From: Opisthorchis felineus
Taxonomy: Eukaryota; Platyhelminthes; Trematoda; Opisthorchiida; Opisthorchiidae
DNA: 64,000 nt
Direction of reading: 5' to 3'
NCBI GenBank assembly: GCA_004794785.1
Contig: SJOL01007565.1
Span: 191,384 to 255,383, forward strand
A model generated the notes under the pieces. The model did not search any database, was not told the origin of the DNA, and saw only the letters and a program-made list of their open reading frames with translations. A program made the position numbers and the translations under genes. Within the stretch, counting starts at the first letter, position 1. Each line of letters begins with the position of its first letter. This document shows positions 1 to 11,389 of this stretch, in pieces.

Positions 1-132
1 AAGCTCGAGAAGGTCAGACCACAACGCAATGCCAATCAAGGCCAGAGGACAAACTGCTGAAAATAGAAGTCGTTGGATAACCAATCAACACAAAGGAATG
101 CAGACCACAACGCAACAAAGATAAGAAACGGA

Positions 133-213
133 CCAATAGTTTCACGAAAATCGTCACCCCCAATCAGCCAATCACTTTAGAAGATAACAGATAATCTTCA
201 AATGCCATATAAA
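133..213 (+). promoter_or_regulatory. CCAAT boxes and TATA box of repeat B1
   Basis: CCAAT occurs at 133-137, 160-164 and 168-172, and TATAAA at 208-213 in the context CCATATAAACGCA. The same 13-base string occurs around 23677-23682, and a related CCCATATAAACATA occurs on the minus strand at 3634-3639. The spacing predicts a start of transcription near 238, about 15 bases before the ribozyme-like core. Promoter activity is inferred from motifs only. Confidence 0.5.
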
Positions 214-252
214 CGCACGCAGGCAAGGAAGAAGTACCCACCCAACTGCGCA

Positions 253-283
253 CTGATGATGTCCCCTCGTATGGTGACGAAAC
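253..283 (+). ncRNA. Hammerhead-like core, family B (31 bases)
   Basis: An exact CTGATGA box (253-259) and an exact GAAAC box (279-283) flank a stem II of the form GTC(A/C)CC and GGTGAC, with one mismatch in this copy. Two minus-strand copies have the same 31-base length and a better-paired stem. All three continue as G(T/C)TTGCA. Stem I and the cleavage-site side could not be folded convincingly by hand, so activity is not claimed. Confidence 0.5.
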
Positions 284-599
284 GTTTGCAAGCCAATTGA
301 CAAACTCGGAGAACGAGTCAACAGCCACTTGACCAACAACCAATAAACTCACCCGAGCTACCAATATTTCAACACATTACCAATAAACCAACAGTTTTCA
401 ATTATACAAAGGCAGTTTCTCTCGGTTGCATGCAACTTTTGCAACTCCAATAGTCTCCCACTTCACTTGCCATGAAATCCTGTATTTCGCGAGAGTCAAT
501 TGCTTTTCAGAATTTAGAACCATGTTGCGTTAGATTAGCGTGTTCAGCATCTTTCCAATCAGCCATTTTCTTTCATGATGCAAAATAACGGTTTTTCCA

Positions 600-1751
600 A
601 ATCCCGCAAACATCCCATCATACTTCCTAGTCGACATCCGGTGACACATTGCTTGATCAGACACTACCATGAGTTAGAAGGACATATGGGCACGTAGCAC
701 GTTCTAGCTGTCATGCTTCAGAAATTTTGGGTTGTCAAGACGGTAGCCGCGGTTAAAAGGCTTGTGTGTGGGTGTTAGTCATGTAAGGCAAGGTCGATGA
801 AGCCAGCGGAACAGCTGATAGCACCGTTATCACCCTGCAGAGTTGAACCCAATTACGCCTTTGCCACCACTGGTGTGGACTATTTCGGTCCCTTTTTTGT
901 ACGCGAAGGACGACAAGCGAGGAAGCGATAATGGTATCTTCTGCTGTTTGAAGACGCTTGCACTTCATATCAAGATAGCTCATTCCTTATCGATTGACTC
1001 ATTTCTCATAACACTTTCCCGTTCTGTTATCCACCGTGGTTCACCAAAAGAAATGCTCAGCGACCGAGGGAGTAACTTCGTTGGGGCCGAGCTAGAACTT
1101 CGGCAATTTCTGAAATCGCCAGATTGTGATCCCGTTAATAAGAGAATGATAGCCCACGGGATTGAGAGGCACTTCAACCCACCCTATAGCTGCTATCGCG
1201 TGGGAGTATGGGGGCGTCAGATACGATGTATCCCCCGAGTACTAAGTGCGGCTTCCCGCGAACAGGTGTTGACCGACGAATCTTTGTCCACCCTCTTAAC
1301 TGATGTGGAACGTATTTTAAATAGCCGTCCACTTGTACCTATCTACGGTGATCCAGACTTAGACGTGCTGACCCCAAGTCACTTATTATTGTTGCGGAGA
1401 CAGACTGAATTGTCAGGTGATATGGTCAATATACGCGAGAGATATACCAGATGTTGGAGACAGGGGCAAGTGTTGGCGGATACGTTTTGGCATCGATGGT
1501 TGAAGGCGTACATTCCGCTATTGCAGTTACGACACAAGTGGCTGCGAAACCGTCGAGATTTTCGAGTTGGAGACTTCGTATTATTCAGCGGCAAAAATCC
1601 AAGTCGCGGACATTTGGAGAAAGGCATCATAGTGGACGCCAGGCCCGGAAGTGATGGTCATATTCGTGAAGTATTAGTAAAGACTAACTCGGGTACGGTT
1701 AGGCGTGATATACGTCGCATCTGCCTACTGGAAGGAGTAGAAGACAGCTAG
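600..1751 (+). pseudogene. BEL/Pao retrotransposon integrase region, broken
   Basis: This is the 3' part of a BEL/Pao pol gene, the part that inserts element cDNA into DNA. It begins with the zinc-binding segment (HPIILPSRHPV, RHYHELEGH, then a C-x2-C region) around 610-790. The integrase core follows, with GVDYFGPFF at about 867-893 (first Asp) and SDRGSNFVG at about 1060 (second Asp), then the C-terminal segment ending in VRRDIRRICLLE. Damage: TAG at 695-697 and 776-778, and a frameshift between about 900 and 928, after which the frame stays open to the TAG ending at 1751. The expected GGVWER catalytic Glu motif reads VGVWGR, so the third acidic residue is lost. No reverse transcriptase or RNase H was recognised upstream; the copy looks 5' truncated and dead. 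The family call is secure; the left boundary is approximate. Confidence 0.9.
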
Positions 1752-2230
1752 TTACTCATCCACCCTAGGCGCATGCTTCAGATTGAGGGAGGCGTTTATG
1801 GCTAGAACAACTATACCATTCTCGTTGATCTCTTTCTTGCATGCGGTGGATTGATTTGGTAGATTAGGGAAAGCCATGCTGGCTTTGGTGGGGCGGTGTA
1901 CTTCCTTTCCTCCGGTAAAACCCTTCTCTTGTATGAGCCTGCTGTTTACGACCTCTACCTCAGACTCGATATGCATTTGTAAACCCTCATTAACCTTTTA
2001 ACCCTTGACAAGTCGAGCCAATTTGGTCGACCATCATTTACGCGCGCTTTTTGACATTTTGCGTTACCGCGTGTTGTGCGAAGGTGTGTGTCGCTACTTA
2101 AGATCGGTTTGCCGTCTTCTCCGGGCCTTCTTTGGACTTGCACTACTTCGTGCAATAATTTAGACGGGAACCCCAATAACTTGAGATTTGTACCCCTTTT
2201 ATTACGTATTTTATACATGTAGTACCGCAT
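1752..2230 (+). other. Flank after BEL/Pao integrase, possible 3' UTR or LTR
   Basis: This follows directly on the integrase stop. No protein family was recognised. It could be the element's 3' untranslated region and LTR, but no second LTR copy was found in the window to prove it. Confidence 0.2.
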
Positions 2231-3544
2231 TTGGTTGATAAATCTCAGGAATCCACGATTTCTGGCTTGTGATTTTGCGCTTCACTCAATTGGGCTTTCC
2301 CGAATAGGTCAAAGTATTCTAGATTAGGCGAACAGTCGTATCCATTTTATCCTGACATTTCATTCGTTTTAGCAAACTCTGTTTGTGAACTGATAGTGCA
2401 GTTTGAGCTCATACATGTTTGATCACCACATGAGCAAATTTGATTAATTTGTCTGAAAAGTTGGTCTATTTGTTGCTCGTACAATTTCAGACTCAGTCAC
2501 CAAGAAGCAATTTAGATGGAACGATGTGTCGAGTGTGTCGTCTTTGATTATTTCGCCTGCATTTCTTGTAAGACCTTAAAGCCACCACTGAATTTCTGTG
2601 GGCTCGAAATCCTAGTTCACAATCTCCATCAGACCAGGGTACTTGGTCTTGTAATTCTGCATTGAATTACAGTAACATGCATGCAGTAATATCTCATATT
2701 ACAGCACTCTCTCAACTATATATATATATATATATAGTTGTACAGGCTAGTACGGTATACAGTGTTTTACAAGCAGTATTCGGGACAGGTTTCTTTGCGA
2801 GTGTTTACAGTTTAAATCTCCAAGGAGAGATTCCATAAAAAATGTGTCGTTGAACAATGCAGTCCAACCATTTCAACCGTTTGGGGCGCAACGTTTGAGA
2901 AGAAAAAAATGCTCTTGTTCGATAAGTTACCGGCTTTTTAATTTACTGAAGTCCATTGAGTGGACGCATTTTGCGGACATGGTTGCAACGTCCTTCAACA
3001 TTTATGTCAAATGCAGCAGAAAATTTATGTGTACAACTGCTGACCTGGTGGGAATGTGAATTTTATTTATGTGGTGCACAGTTTACTGCAGAAAGTCTAA
3101 AACTCGGCTCCGGTTTTTCTATGTGCCTTTTTAAACAGCCGTTTAAGTGCATGAGCCCTCATATAAGTCTTTTGGTTTCTTACTTAGGTTGTGCAATATT
3201 TTCCAAGGCTCATTCCAATTTTTGTTCAATCAAGTTTGAACAGAGAAGTTTCTAAGAATTAGCTCAGTCGACCCCCAAGAATTTACTCATATGATCAAGT
3301 TTCGCTGGTTGGGGCGTATTTTTGCAATATTCCTAGGCTGACTATGAAGCCACAACACACTGAAATGCTTCAAACCGAATGAATCTATGCTGCCATTAGC
3401 ATAAAATGTTTTTTTCTTCGGATACAATAACACAGGCTCCTGAATCGTTCGACGTGTCGCGCTGTTTGGTGACTGACTTGATTGACAATTGAATACTAAT
3501 TGAAAGCGCAATAATGGTGAGTGATATATGCGTTTACTTGATCT
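2231..3544. other. No recognisable gene
   Basis: Only short unsupported open frames are present. The one distinct item is an AT palindrome at 2713-2740. Confidence 0.5.
2713..2740. repeat. Perfect 28-bp AT palindrome
   Basis: CAAC, then alternating TA, then GTTG. The 28 bases are identical to their reverse complement. It is a simple TA repeat with matching flanks and could form a cruciform. Confidence 0.85.
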
Positions 3545-3800
3545 ATTTGATAAGATTGGCAGTTGTCTTGCACGCTAAAGGGAAGACTTCATCGGTGGGT
3601 ATTGGTTTGCGTTCCCTTTCTGGCCTGGCTATGTTTATATGGGAGTCAAATAGTATCGAATATCTCATGATGTGATTGGTTAGTCCAGAGATTGGGTATT
3701 CTTTTTTACTGGTCCATTTGCGATTTGTGTTGCGTTGCGTGCCGTATTTCTCGAATTTTATTGGCTAAATGGACAACCAGTAAACGTATGTGAGCTACCA
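3545..3800 (-). mobile_element. Family B repeat, copy B2
   Basis: On the minus strand this matches B1 in order: an ACGCAAC-type segment, CCAAT-like motifs, TATAAA (3634-3639 on the plus coordinates), then TACCCACCGATGAAG at about 3585-3602, where the ribozyme box would be. The TATA-to-core distance (about 40 bases) is close to that in B1. The core is degenerate: CGATGAAG remains but no GAAAC follows. Confidence 0.5.
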
Positions 3801-4242
3801 ACTTCACGACGCCACCAAAATGTGGCTTTAATGTCAATAAGCTGGTCACTTATCTCCTCTTAGTTGCTCGTATTGCTCAATTCGCTAGATGTTCGGGATT
3901 TCGATACTGCCGGGATTCATTTATAATTGCAAAAAGACGTTGAAACCAAATCTAAATTACTTTGTCGATGTGCCTTGGCATCCACTTCCAGCTGATAAAT
4001 TCCTGAAAACTGACGCATGAGTACGGCATGCCAGATGAAGCTGAGCCGTTTTAGAATACCAAATATTGCCCGGAACTGAATCGGTAGAATACACCCGAGC
4101 TTAATCCGTTTGCCTACGAGAATGTTTTGTATACTACTGAGTGGACAAAACTCCATATTTTTCGAACTTAATTAGTTAGGAATTCAAAACGTTCGATGTG
4201 TGAAGTTTACACGCAAAAAGTGAGAGAAAGATTTTGGAGAAA

Positions 4243-4559
4243 CGATTGGTAGATTTATTGCCGGCCTACCTTTTGCTTCCTACCTACAAAAGCTTCCTCA
4301 GGCTGAGTGGCTAGTTTGGGAATTTGGTCGAGATTTAAGGCGGAATGGGAACCAATGAGCTAAGTTAGGCTAAATCGGTGTTAGGTGTTTGCTAAGAGGT
4401 TTGGTTTGTTAGGGTGGGTTAGCAGGTCCTAAGACCGTTTAGAAACCTACATAGATTTTGGTCCATCTTAGGGTCTAATTCTTCTCGTAGCCTAGTCACT
4501 TAACCTGACGAAGCTTTTGTGTCAAAAGCTTTGCCCAGCAATAAATCTAATGATTGTTT
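4243..4559. repeat. Inverted repeat of two Penelope-type 3' ends (family A)
   Basis: The left arm (4243-4314, minus) and right arm (4490-4559, plus) read outward from a central spacer of about 175 bases. Each reads CTAG(C/T)CACT, then CCTGA(G/C)GAAGCTTTTGT, then CAATAAATCTA. Identity between the arms is roughly 70 percent by eye. The right arm keeps stem II AGCTTTT / AAAAGCT around loop GTGTC. The sequence at 12484-12513 is the same family with an intact core, which identifies the arms as ribozyme-bearing element ends. The AATAAA in each arm could serve as a polyadenylation signal. Confidence 0.65.
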
Positions 4560-7500
4560 TTCAAACTTTTCCGAAAACGATGATCGGTTCCCAGCGTTTT
4601 CCAACCTTAAGACGAAGGTATGCGAATCACTTCCAGCCCCATTATAATTCATTGCCGGTAGATTTTATGGGTTTCTACAAGAAACGGTAGTTTGCTCAAT
4701 GCCAAAAGCCCAGACATACGTTGAGGGATTCATGTGTTAGTCTGTTATTAACACAATGATTCGGTGGAATTGTTACGTCAGGACAAATTGATAAAACTTC
4801 CTCTGCGGACATCCTATAAAATTAGGCTCTACTTCACTAGTCTCGGTACAGTTTCCTCAAACAAATTCATTCTACACTTCCACCGATTGGTTAGTGCTAT
4901 TGCTTTCCTTCACTGTTGTTCCAATGGGTCAAACAGCGGACCAAATATTTGTGTTCGCAATTGAGGTAAGGTTTACTTTTTGCACGTAAACCATTTGATC
5001 TAAAATTGGGACAACGACAAACAAAATTTCCTGTTTACTTATCACAGCTTGCCCGCTTTAGTACCTTGCAATTTGCGAACGTCCGGGATTTCGCAGATTC
5101 CACGAGACGTAAATGAATACCTATTTTCAAGTAGCTGTCAGCTGTCTTTTGTACGTAGACAAGATGTAGGCCTTTTGGTGATAAACAGAATTAGTTTTTG
5201 TGGTTTCTATGGCGACGGTTGGTTGATCCGTTTTGTGTATTGCCAACCGTTGAATAGCCAATAAGTGAGATATAACCTCCGTCTTGTTTCCTCTTCGTGT
5301 TGATTGCTGTAACCTAATGCCCTTGAGAAATAAAGACGTCAAATAAATGGAAACACTGAAGGGAGGACTCACCGCAAAAGCTATACGATACAGTGAAAAG
5401 AAAGTTTTCAAGACATGATCCATATTTCAAAACGCATTTGTGAGCTACACACTAAGTTCTGATGTCTTAACATTATTGATCGCCCCACCACAAATTGGAA
5501 TATTTTTGGTTTTCACATCATCATAGGGAATTATCAAGAATGTGAAGAATTCTGCACTCAGCGGTGGATGGACTCTGGAAGGACTATTACAACCCAAGAA
5601 ACTGGATGTTCCTTTTCGTTTTACTAGCAAACAGAAGATTCTTTATTTTTGGTGGTAAAAGCACGTCGTGCGGAGTTTTGTGTAAACATTTCACCGTGAC
5701 CGTTGTTCCTGACTCCCCTTTTGGTAGACAGAAAGCTTTCGTTAACATTTCGGTTCGTAAATTTTGACATATTTTGACGTAAAATAGAACGCCAGGTTAT
5801 ACAGGGATACAAAGTGACATATGGTACCGTGAACTGAAAGCGGCTACTGTCAAAACTTGTTCAGTTGGATCATTGCACCTTCCCGGCCGTAACTTACGTG
5901 ATCCTTTTCGCAGGTGGTTTGAAACTCTGAAGGATAGGTCAAGCAACGGATCAACACGCTGCGCATGCCGTCATTTCCTAGCAGGACTGTTTATCTAAAT
6001 TTCGCCTGGCGCTGTGCCCTGGGTTGCAAGATAAGGCCAGTAAGCCTTCTTTTCAAGGTTGACTGTTTGACAGTTTGTGAATATCCCTTTGATGGTCACT
6101 CATAGAAAAAGTGAGATCCTAAAGTTCACGAATGCAGAATGTTTTCTTGAAAATACTACCCAAAACCTTTGATCTCAATGAGACATAACTTCGCTGGAAA
6201 AAATGTAATAAACACGCTTAACATAACCGTTATTTCGCAGTCCAAATGAACACCCCGATATGTTTTTCTGCAATTAAAACCACCCAGACGGCATTTTGAA
6301 CATACCAGTTCGTTCAAAATCAGTTCCGATGCTGTGGACCGGTTTTGTTTCCCCTTTATGATTTTGATGTTACAGACCTTTGTAATCAGATATTCCCCAT
6401 ACACGAACACTAATAAAATAGATAACCTTGTTGGACAATCAAAATACATCTGATTCCAAACGCCCACGTACCTCCAAGTATTTGTTTACTGGTTCGGAAT
6501 TGCACGGACGCATCCAAGTTTCTAGGATCTCAACTCCGCTCAATTCCTCATCTGCGTGTTTGGCATCGCGACACTGAAGATTTCTGCTTTCGTGTGCAGA
6601 CCATCAAGCAACAAAACAGAACGCGTACATAGTGCGGGGTTGATTCAAAAAATGAACATTCAGTCGACGAAATGTCTGTAATCTCAACCGCACAATTCAT
6701 AATGCTCTAGTTCATTGTCCCTCGAGGTTCAAAGAACGTTCATAAATGCGCTGACCATTGAATTTCCTAGAGACAACATTTTCCCAGTACCCTGGAGTCC
6801 GCGACACTTTGACTAACATGACCGCATGACTCTTCATAATAACTGTAAGTTTATTCGACTTTCAGCAATATACCCACCTTTCTTGAATGAATTCTCATAG
6901 AGTACAAGACGTTAGCCTTTTGTCAAAGGAAGGCTATGGATACGTTCATTAGGATAAACGGGAGACTAAAAACCGATCGGATTAATCAAGAACAAAGGTG
7001 CTTGATTCAACAAGAGAATAATATCTTGTTGGTTGATCATCGGATAGGGAAGCAGTATGGAGAGAGAGGGAGTAAAATTTGTTTGAAGAAGTATGTGACG
7101 AGAAATACCCTTGCATTTTTTATTTTGGTTCTAACGATTGAGGATGGGTATCCCGAAAAGGGATCACCCATCGCTAAATTACCCTCAGGGGTTTATTCGT
7201 GTGATTAGCATCCATCACAAATGTTTCACGCCTTAATTGTGTTGATAATGGACTCTCAATAGTACTATGCAAGTCCAGTTGTTCATTCTTTCCAAATTTG
7301 GCATGCGTTGCCTAGAAAAAAGCCAATAAACCCACAAGAAATCGATGAAATACATCTTCACATTCACAGCACTTTTGTTTAAATAGTCCTTCTCCTGTTT
7401 TGACGCTCTTATGAGAGCTCATCAGCAGCGCATATCCTTGACTGTGCTGGGGTTTGAACTTCACACATCATACCAGCAAGACGAGCATTTTAGCCATACT

Positions 7501-10500
7501 CTACCAACACCTGCTGAACGTACATCAACTACTTTATCGAATAGGCAGACTTGTTCGTTAGATATAATCCGTGTATGGCAGACACCAAAAGGTACAATAG
7601 GTGATTGTTAAGATACTGTAACGTTCAACACTGTTAAACTTGGCAAGAAGGATAACTGTCATTGTATGAACACAGGTGCTGTAGAGAGAAGGAACGCTGT
7701 AGTCGGGAAAAGCGACTTGAGCGTCCCTCAACGAAGTCTGCTGACAGAACTGAGGTAGTTCTGCTGTGAATCAGACATGTGTCCAGTCGGATTCATCCAC
7801 TCTCTACAACCATCATACTCTGGGGCATCAGTTTTCAGTGGCGGTCACAGAAATGTTCTCTCTTGCGTTCAGTTACATGATGGCTTTTGATGTTTGAATG
7901 CAGCTCAAACTTCATAGTTTATTTTATGATGCAAACTTATTTTTGGTCTACGGAAATAAGAAACTTTATCCTATATTAATACAACTGGCCTAATTTTGAG
8001 TATGTGACCATGAGGTAATCAATACGATGTCTCCGATTGCATGGCCCGGATTCAAGTTGATACCGAATGAGCGTCTGTGTGTGTGACACCGCTGGTGATA
8101 TGCTGCTGTTCAAGGATTATTTGGTCAAATGCGTTTGTTCTGTATACGAGGCCGAAAACCGTCATTATTGTCATGCACGCACATATAGTTCAGCCGATGA
8201 TTGAGCCTGATCTCGATCGATCCACTATCGGCACGTGTAAATGAGTAGAGAATATACTTCCGGCGGATTTTCGCAACCTACTGAATCGTTGGACCACGTA
8301 ATATCCTTCCACATGCATTGAATGGAAGTATGCTAGCAGATAAGAAATCATTGAATTTATTCAACCTTAACTGTTATTTTGCGATGTCAAGTTCGTGTAC
8401 CAGCCATATGTGCCGGAGAAGCTGGCGTAAAAGTCGTTCGCAATTAAATTGTTGTCAGCATTACGTCTTTAGCTTGTCAAACGTTCAGGTTCTTGAGAGA
8501 TGCGTGGTTAGCTGGTCGACCGAACGAGGAGAAAGAAACTCATTTTTCAAGTACTCAATACTGTCAAAATCAGGTTACAACTGTACTGGTAAAACCATTC
8601 CTCTCTTCACTGGTGATGTCGAATCAGACATTCAGACAGGGCGGTATCGGAATCAGGGGTAGGTTTCCTATTTGCGTTGCACATGTCTACGGAAAGAATG
8701 TCGAAGATAATTCATGCTATCTGGTATAGTTTGCCATTTTTATGACATCGGGTATTGCGAACAAATCTCGACCGACAAAAACAGTTATAAATAGATGACA
8801 TCCTCAAAGTATTTGCGTAAAAGCAAGTTAGACAGAAAGTCGTACGGTATTTGAGTCATTCAAATGGAAGTAATTGACGACCGTGATTGGTCGGCCAAGG
8901 CAAGGTCAGTGGTGTAATTGAATAGCAGTGGCCTCTGCTGTGTCGAATGCGTTTCTTCGAACGACACGTCACACTAAATGACTCAGCTGGAGTGATCTGG
9001 TGATAGGCATCCACCGTGTGATTTGCAACTGAGCTCGTCAGGCTTTTTATTGTCCGGTTCCGCAGCTTGACGCTACATGCTAAACAATATTTTTTGACAG
9101 GTGTCACGTTGACTAAGATAGCTTACGGAAACTGGGAAACGAAGGAATTTATTGCCTTAGTAGTATCGTGAACGGACACTTTGTCATTGATGTCTGCGCT
9201 GAGAAGCTGATCACTGACGAAGTGGATCATCAAGTGTTCAGCATTGAAGGACCTCCAGGTTGAGGTAGTTAATTTCCGATGGTGTGCTTCAGAAGCACTG
9301 TCGCTTCAGCAGACTGGCGTCTTCTTTACTGACTGGTTTTTACCTTCTCTTAAGGACTTTATCACAAACTCTTGCGGACAACCGTTTTTCATCAGGGTTA
9401 TCAATACTAGCATCAATTCAGCATCTAGTTTGTCGTCACCGCGGGTCTTACAAAAACCTATGTGCCAGATATTCGACAAGATTTCTTTGTAAATTCATGT
9501 CAGCATAGCTGTGGAAAAGACTGTAGCGACCAATTTGATTTCCGGTTTACTCGTTGCTAACTATTCTATCTCGTCTCCGAGCTGACGTACACCATTTTGC
9601 TGTACCTGCATATACCACCTTGAGTACCATTGAACCGAAATTATTCAATCGATTTAAACAAATGGCCGCCGGTAACTGCCTATCACTGCCGAATTATAGC
9701 CAGCCGCATACGGACACGGAGGTGCGAAAAACTGCGAAAAGTTCTTGAAAAAACTGAACGTCTAAGACGTTTACTCTCATTTTTTTTGGAATTAGAGGAA
9801 CTTTTGCTCCAATTGGAAGCATTATTGTTCGGTCTCACTTCTGAACTTTCTTTCGACAGAAACGGAATTTGAAATTTCGTTTTGCCAACTCAGGAAATTT
9901 AGATCACGTCTCGTGAAAACGGAAGTCAGACTAAACGAAAACCGTTTGATTTCAGCAGCTGTTCTCCCTCCTCACCGATTTACAAAAAACGTTCCATCAA
10001 GCGAACACGAAAAAGGTTTCACGGAAGTTGAAGAAAAACCAAGATGTCATCATACTGAAGCGAGACAAAGGATCCGGCGCTGTGATTTCGTGTAAACTGG
10101 ATTCCGTATGCAATCTCAGTAGAATTTAGGATGACACGCACAATGACACAAGCGGATAAAGTTCCGCACTTGGGGGAGCACATTATTGTTGGGTTACGTA
10201 TTCTCTTGGTACATAATTTCATATTTCAGACTGAGTGTAATGAAATGGTTGAATCCATCGGTTCTCACACCCCTCACCCAATTTGCTCACATGTCTAAAT
10301 TTATTCCTGAATGGTTCACCCGGTCGTCAGTCAGCTGAATGGCTGCTAACGTTTTTGCAACCCACCAAGGCAATCCTCCTTATGGTTTTGCATTCTTTCC
10401 AAAAGATGTGGACATTGGGCAGAAGACCTCGTGTTAGTTTGATGTGCCACTACCTTACACTGTTTACTGAAATGGTAATTGCTTAGGCGATTCTTTGTAA

Positions 10501-11380
10501 TCTCATCCAGTTCACGTCAACCTTCGTATCTCTGACGCTGATGTTTTCCGACCCAATGTAAGTAAGCAGTTTAGATATTTGATAACGTTATACGCGTAAA
10601 CAACAGTAAGCGAAAATTCGAATACCTGCGCTGTTTTTTCACACTCTCCGAAAGAGCAAGCTATTTGTCTGTAAACTGAAAAGCACAACGACCTTCCGCT
10701 TTCAGGTGTTTTGGTCGTCAGGACCACCAATGATACTCAATCGAGTTCTGTGTACGGAATATCTATTGGACTGAACAAAACCTGTGCTGCATGAATTTCT
10801 GCCTACTAAAGGAAAATCACCGTATTACAAGTGATAAGACGAAGGTGTAAATCGCGGTACCGACGAGGTAAAGTTTTGTTGACGTTCTTCAAAATGCCGA
10901 TTTGAACAGGCACCAAATGTCCCACTGCGCGAATTTTGTAAAAAGATATGTATGCTAGTCATGGAACTCATGCTGATTACATTATGACCTTTCTTTTCAT
11001 CTGGGAGTCAGTTTTGCACCCGAATTTGCGGTAGATCGACATGCGGGTCCAACCACGACTAATGCATCGCGTACGCAGCAACACGTCCTTTACTACGTCA
11101 GCTGACCACAACGCAACTATGACGTAATTCAGGCACAAATAATCGATTGTCAAGCGTACAACCGACACAGAGCATAAGGTTCAGTTTAAATCATCATCAT
11201 CTTGGCCTTCACGCGAACCGGCGGTTGAAGTGACTGGAGGTTATGGAGACCACATTGATTGGTCTGATCGATTTAGCACTTCACTCAGGAGCGAGCCAAA
11301 TCATGAACAAGTAATGCGGTGTCGATGACCGAAGGAGAAGCGGCACTGTGACCTGCTCAAACCTATTACGTGCATTAATA
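4560..11380. other. No recognisable gene in about 6.8 kb
   Basis: I found no protein family, tRNA or clear repeat here. The open frames are short (up to about 114 codons) and show no conserved motif. One strong short hairpin lies at 7143-7172. Confidence 0.5.
7143..7172. other. Short strong hairpin with GAAAA loop
   Basis: GATGGGT-ATCCC, loop GAAAA, GGGAT, one bulged C, then ACCCATC. This gives 12 base pairs with one bulge. Function is unknown. Confidence 0.6.
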
Positions 11381-11389
11381 ATTCATATG

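Larger units (their letters stand above)
20..390 (+). mobile_element. Family B repeat, promoter plus hammerhead-like core (copy B1)
   Basis: This is a dispersed non-coding repeat. It holds three CCAAT boxes (133-137, 160-164, 168-172), a TATAAA at 208-213, a hammerhead-like core at 253-283 and a tail with GAGCTACCAA near 357. Related copies lie at 3545-3800, 36990-37130 and 57030-57200 (all minus), plus a weak one at 20650-20720. Alignment by eye extends from the CCAAT region through the core to the GAGCTACC tail. The arrangement fits the LTR-like end of a Penelope-like element, or another promoter-bearing terminal repeat. No coding sequence belonging to it was found next to it. Element boundaries are approximate. 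Confidence 0.6.

Noticed and set aside
9683..9895. Minus-strand Ser/Arg-rich frame (RLRRSVFSRTFRSFSHLR) as a C-terminal exon
   Set aside because: Only about 70 codons, no clear acceptor and no known motif; the opposite strand is also open.
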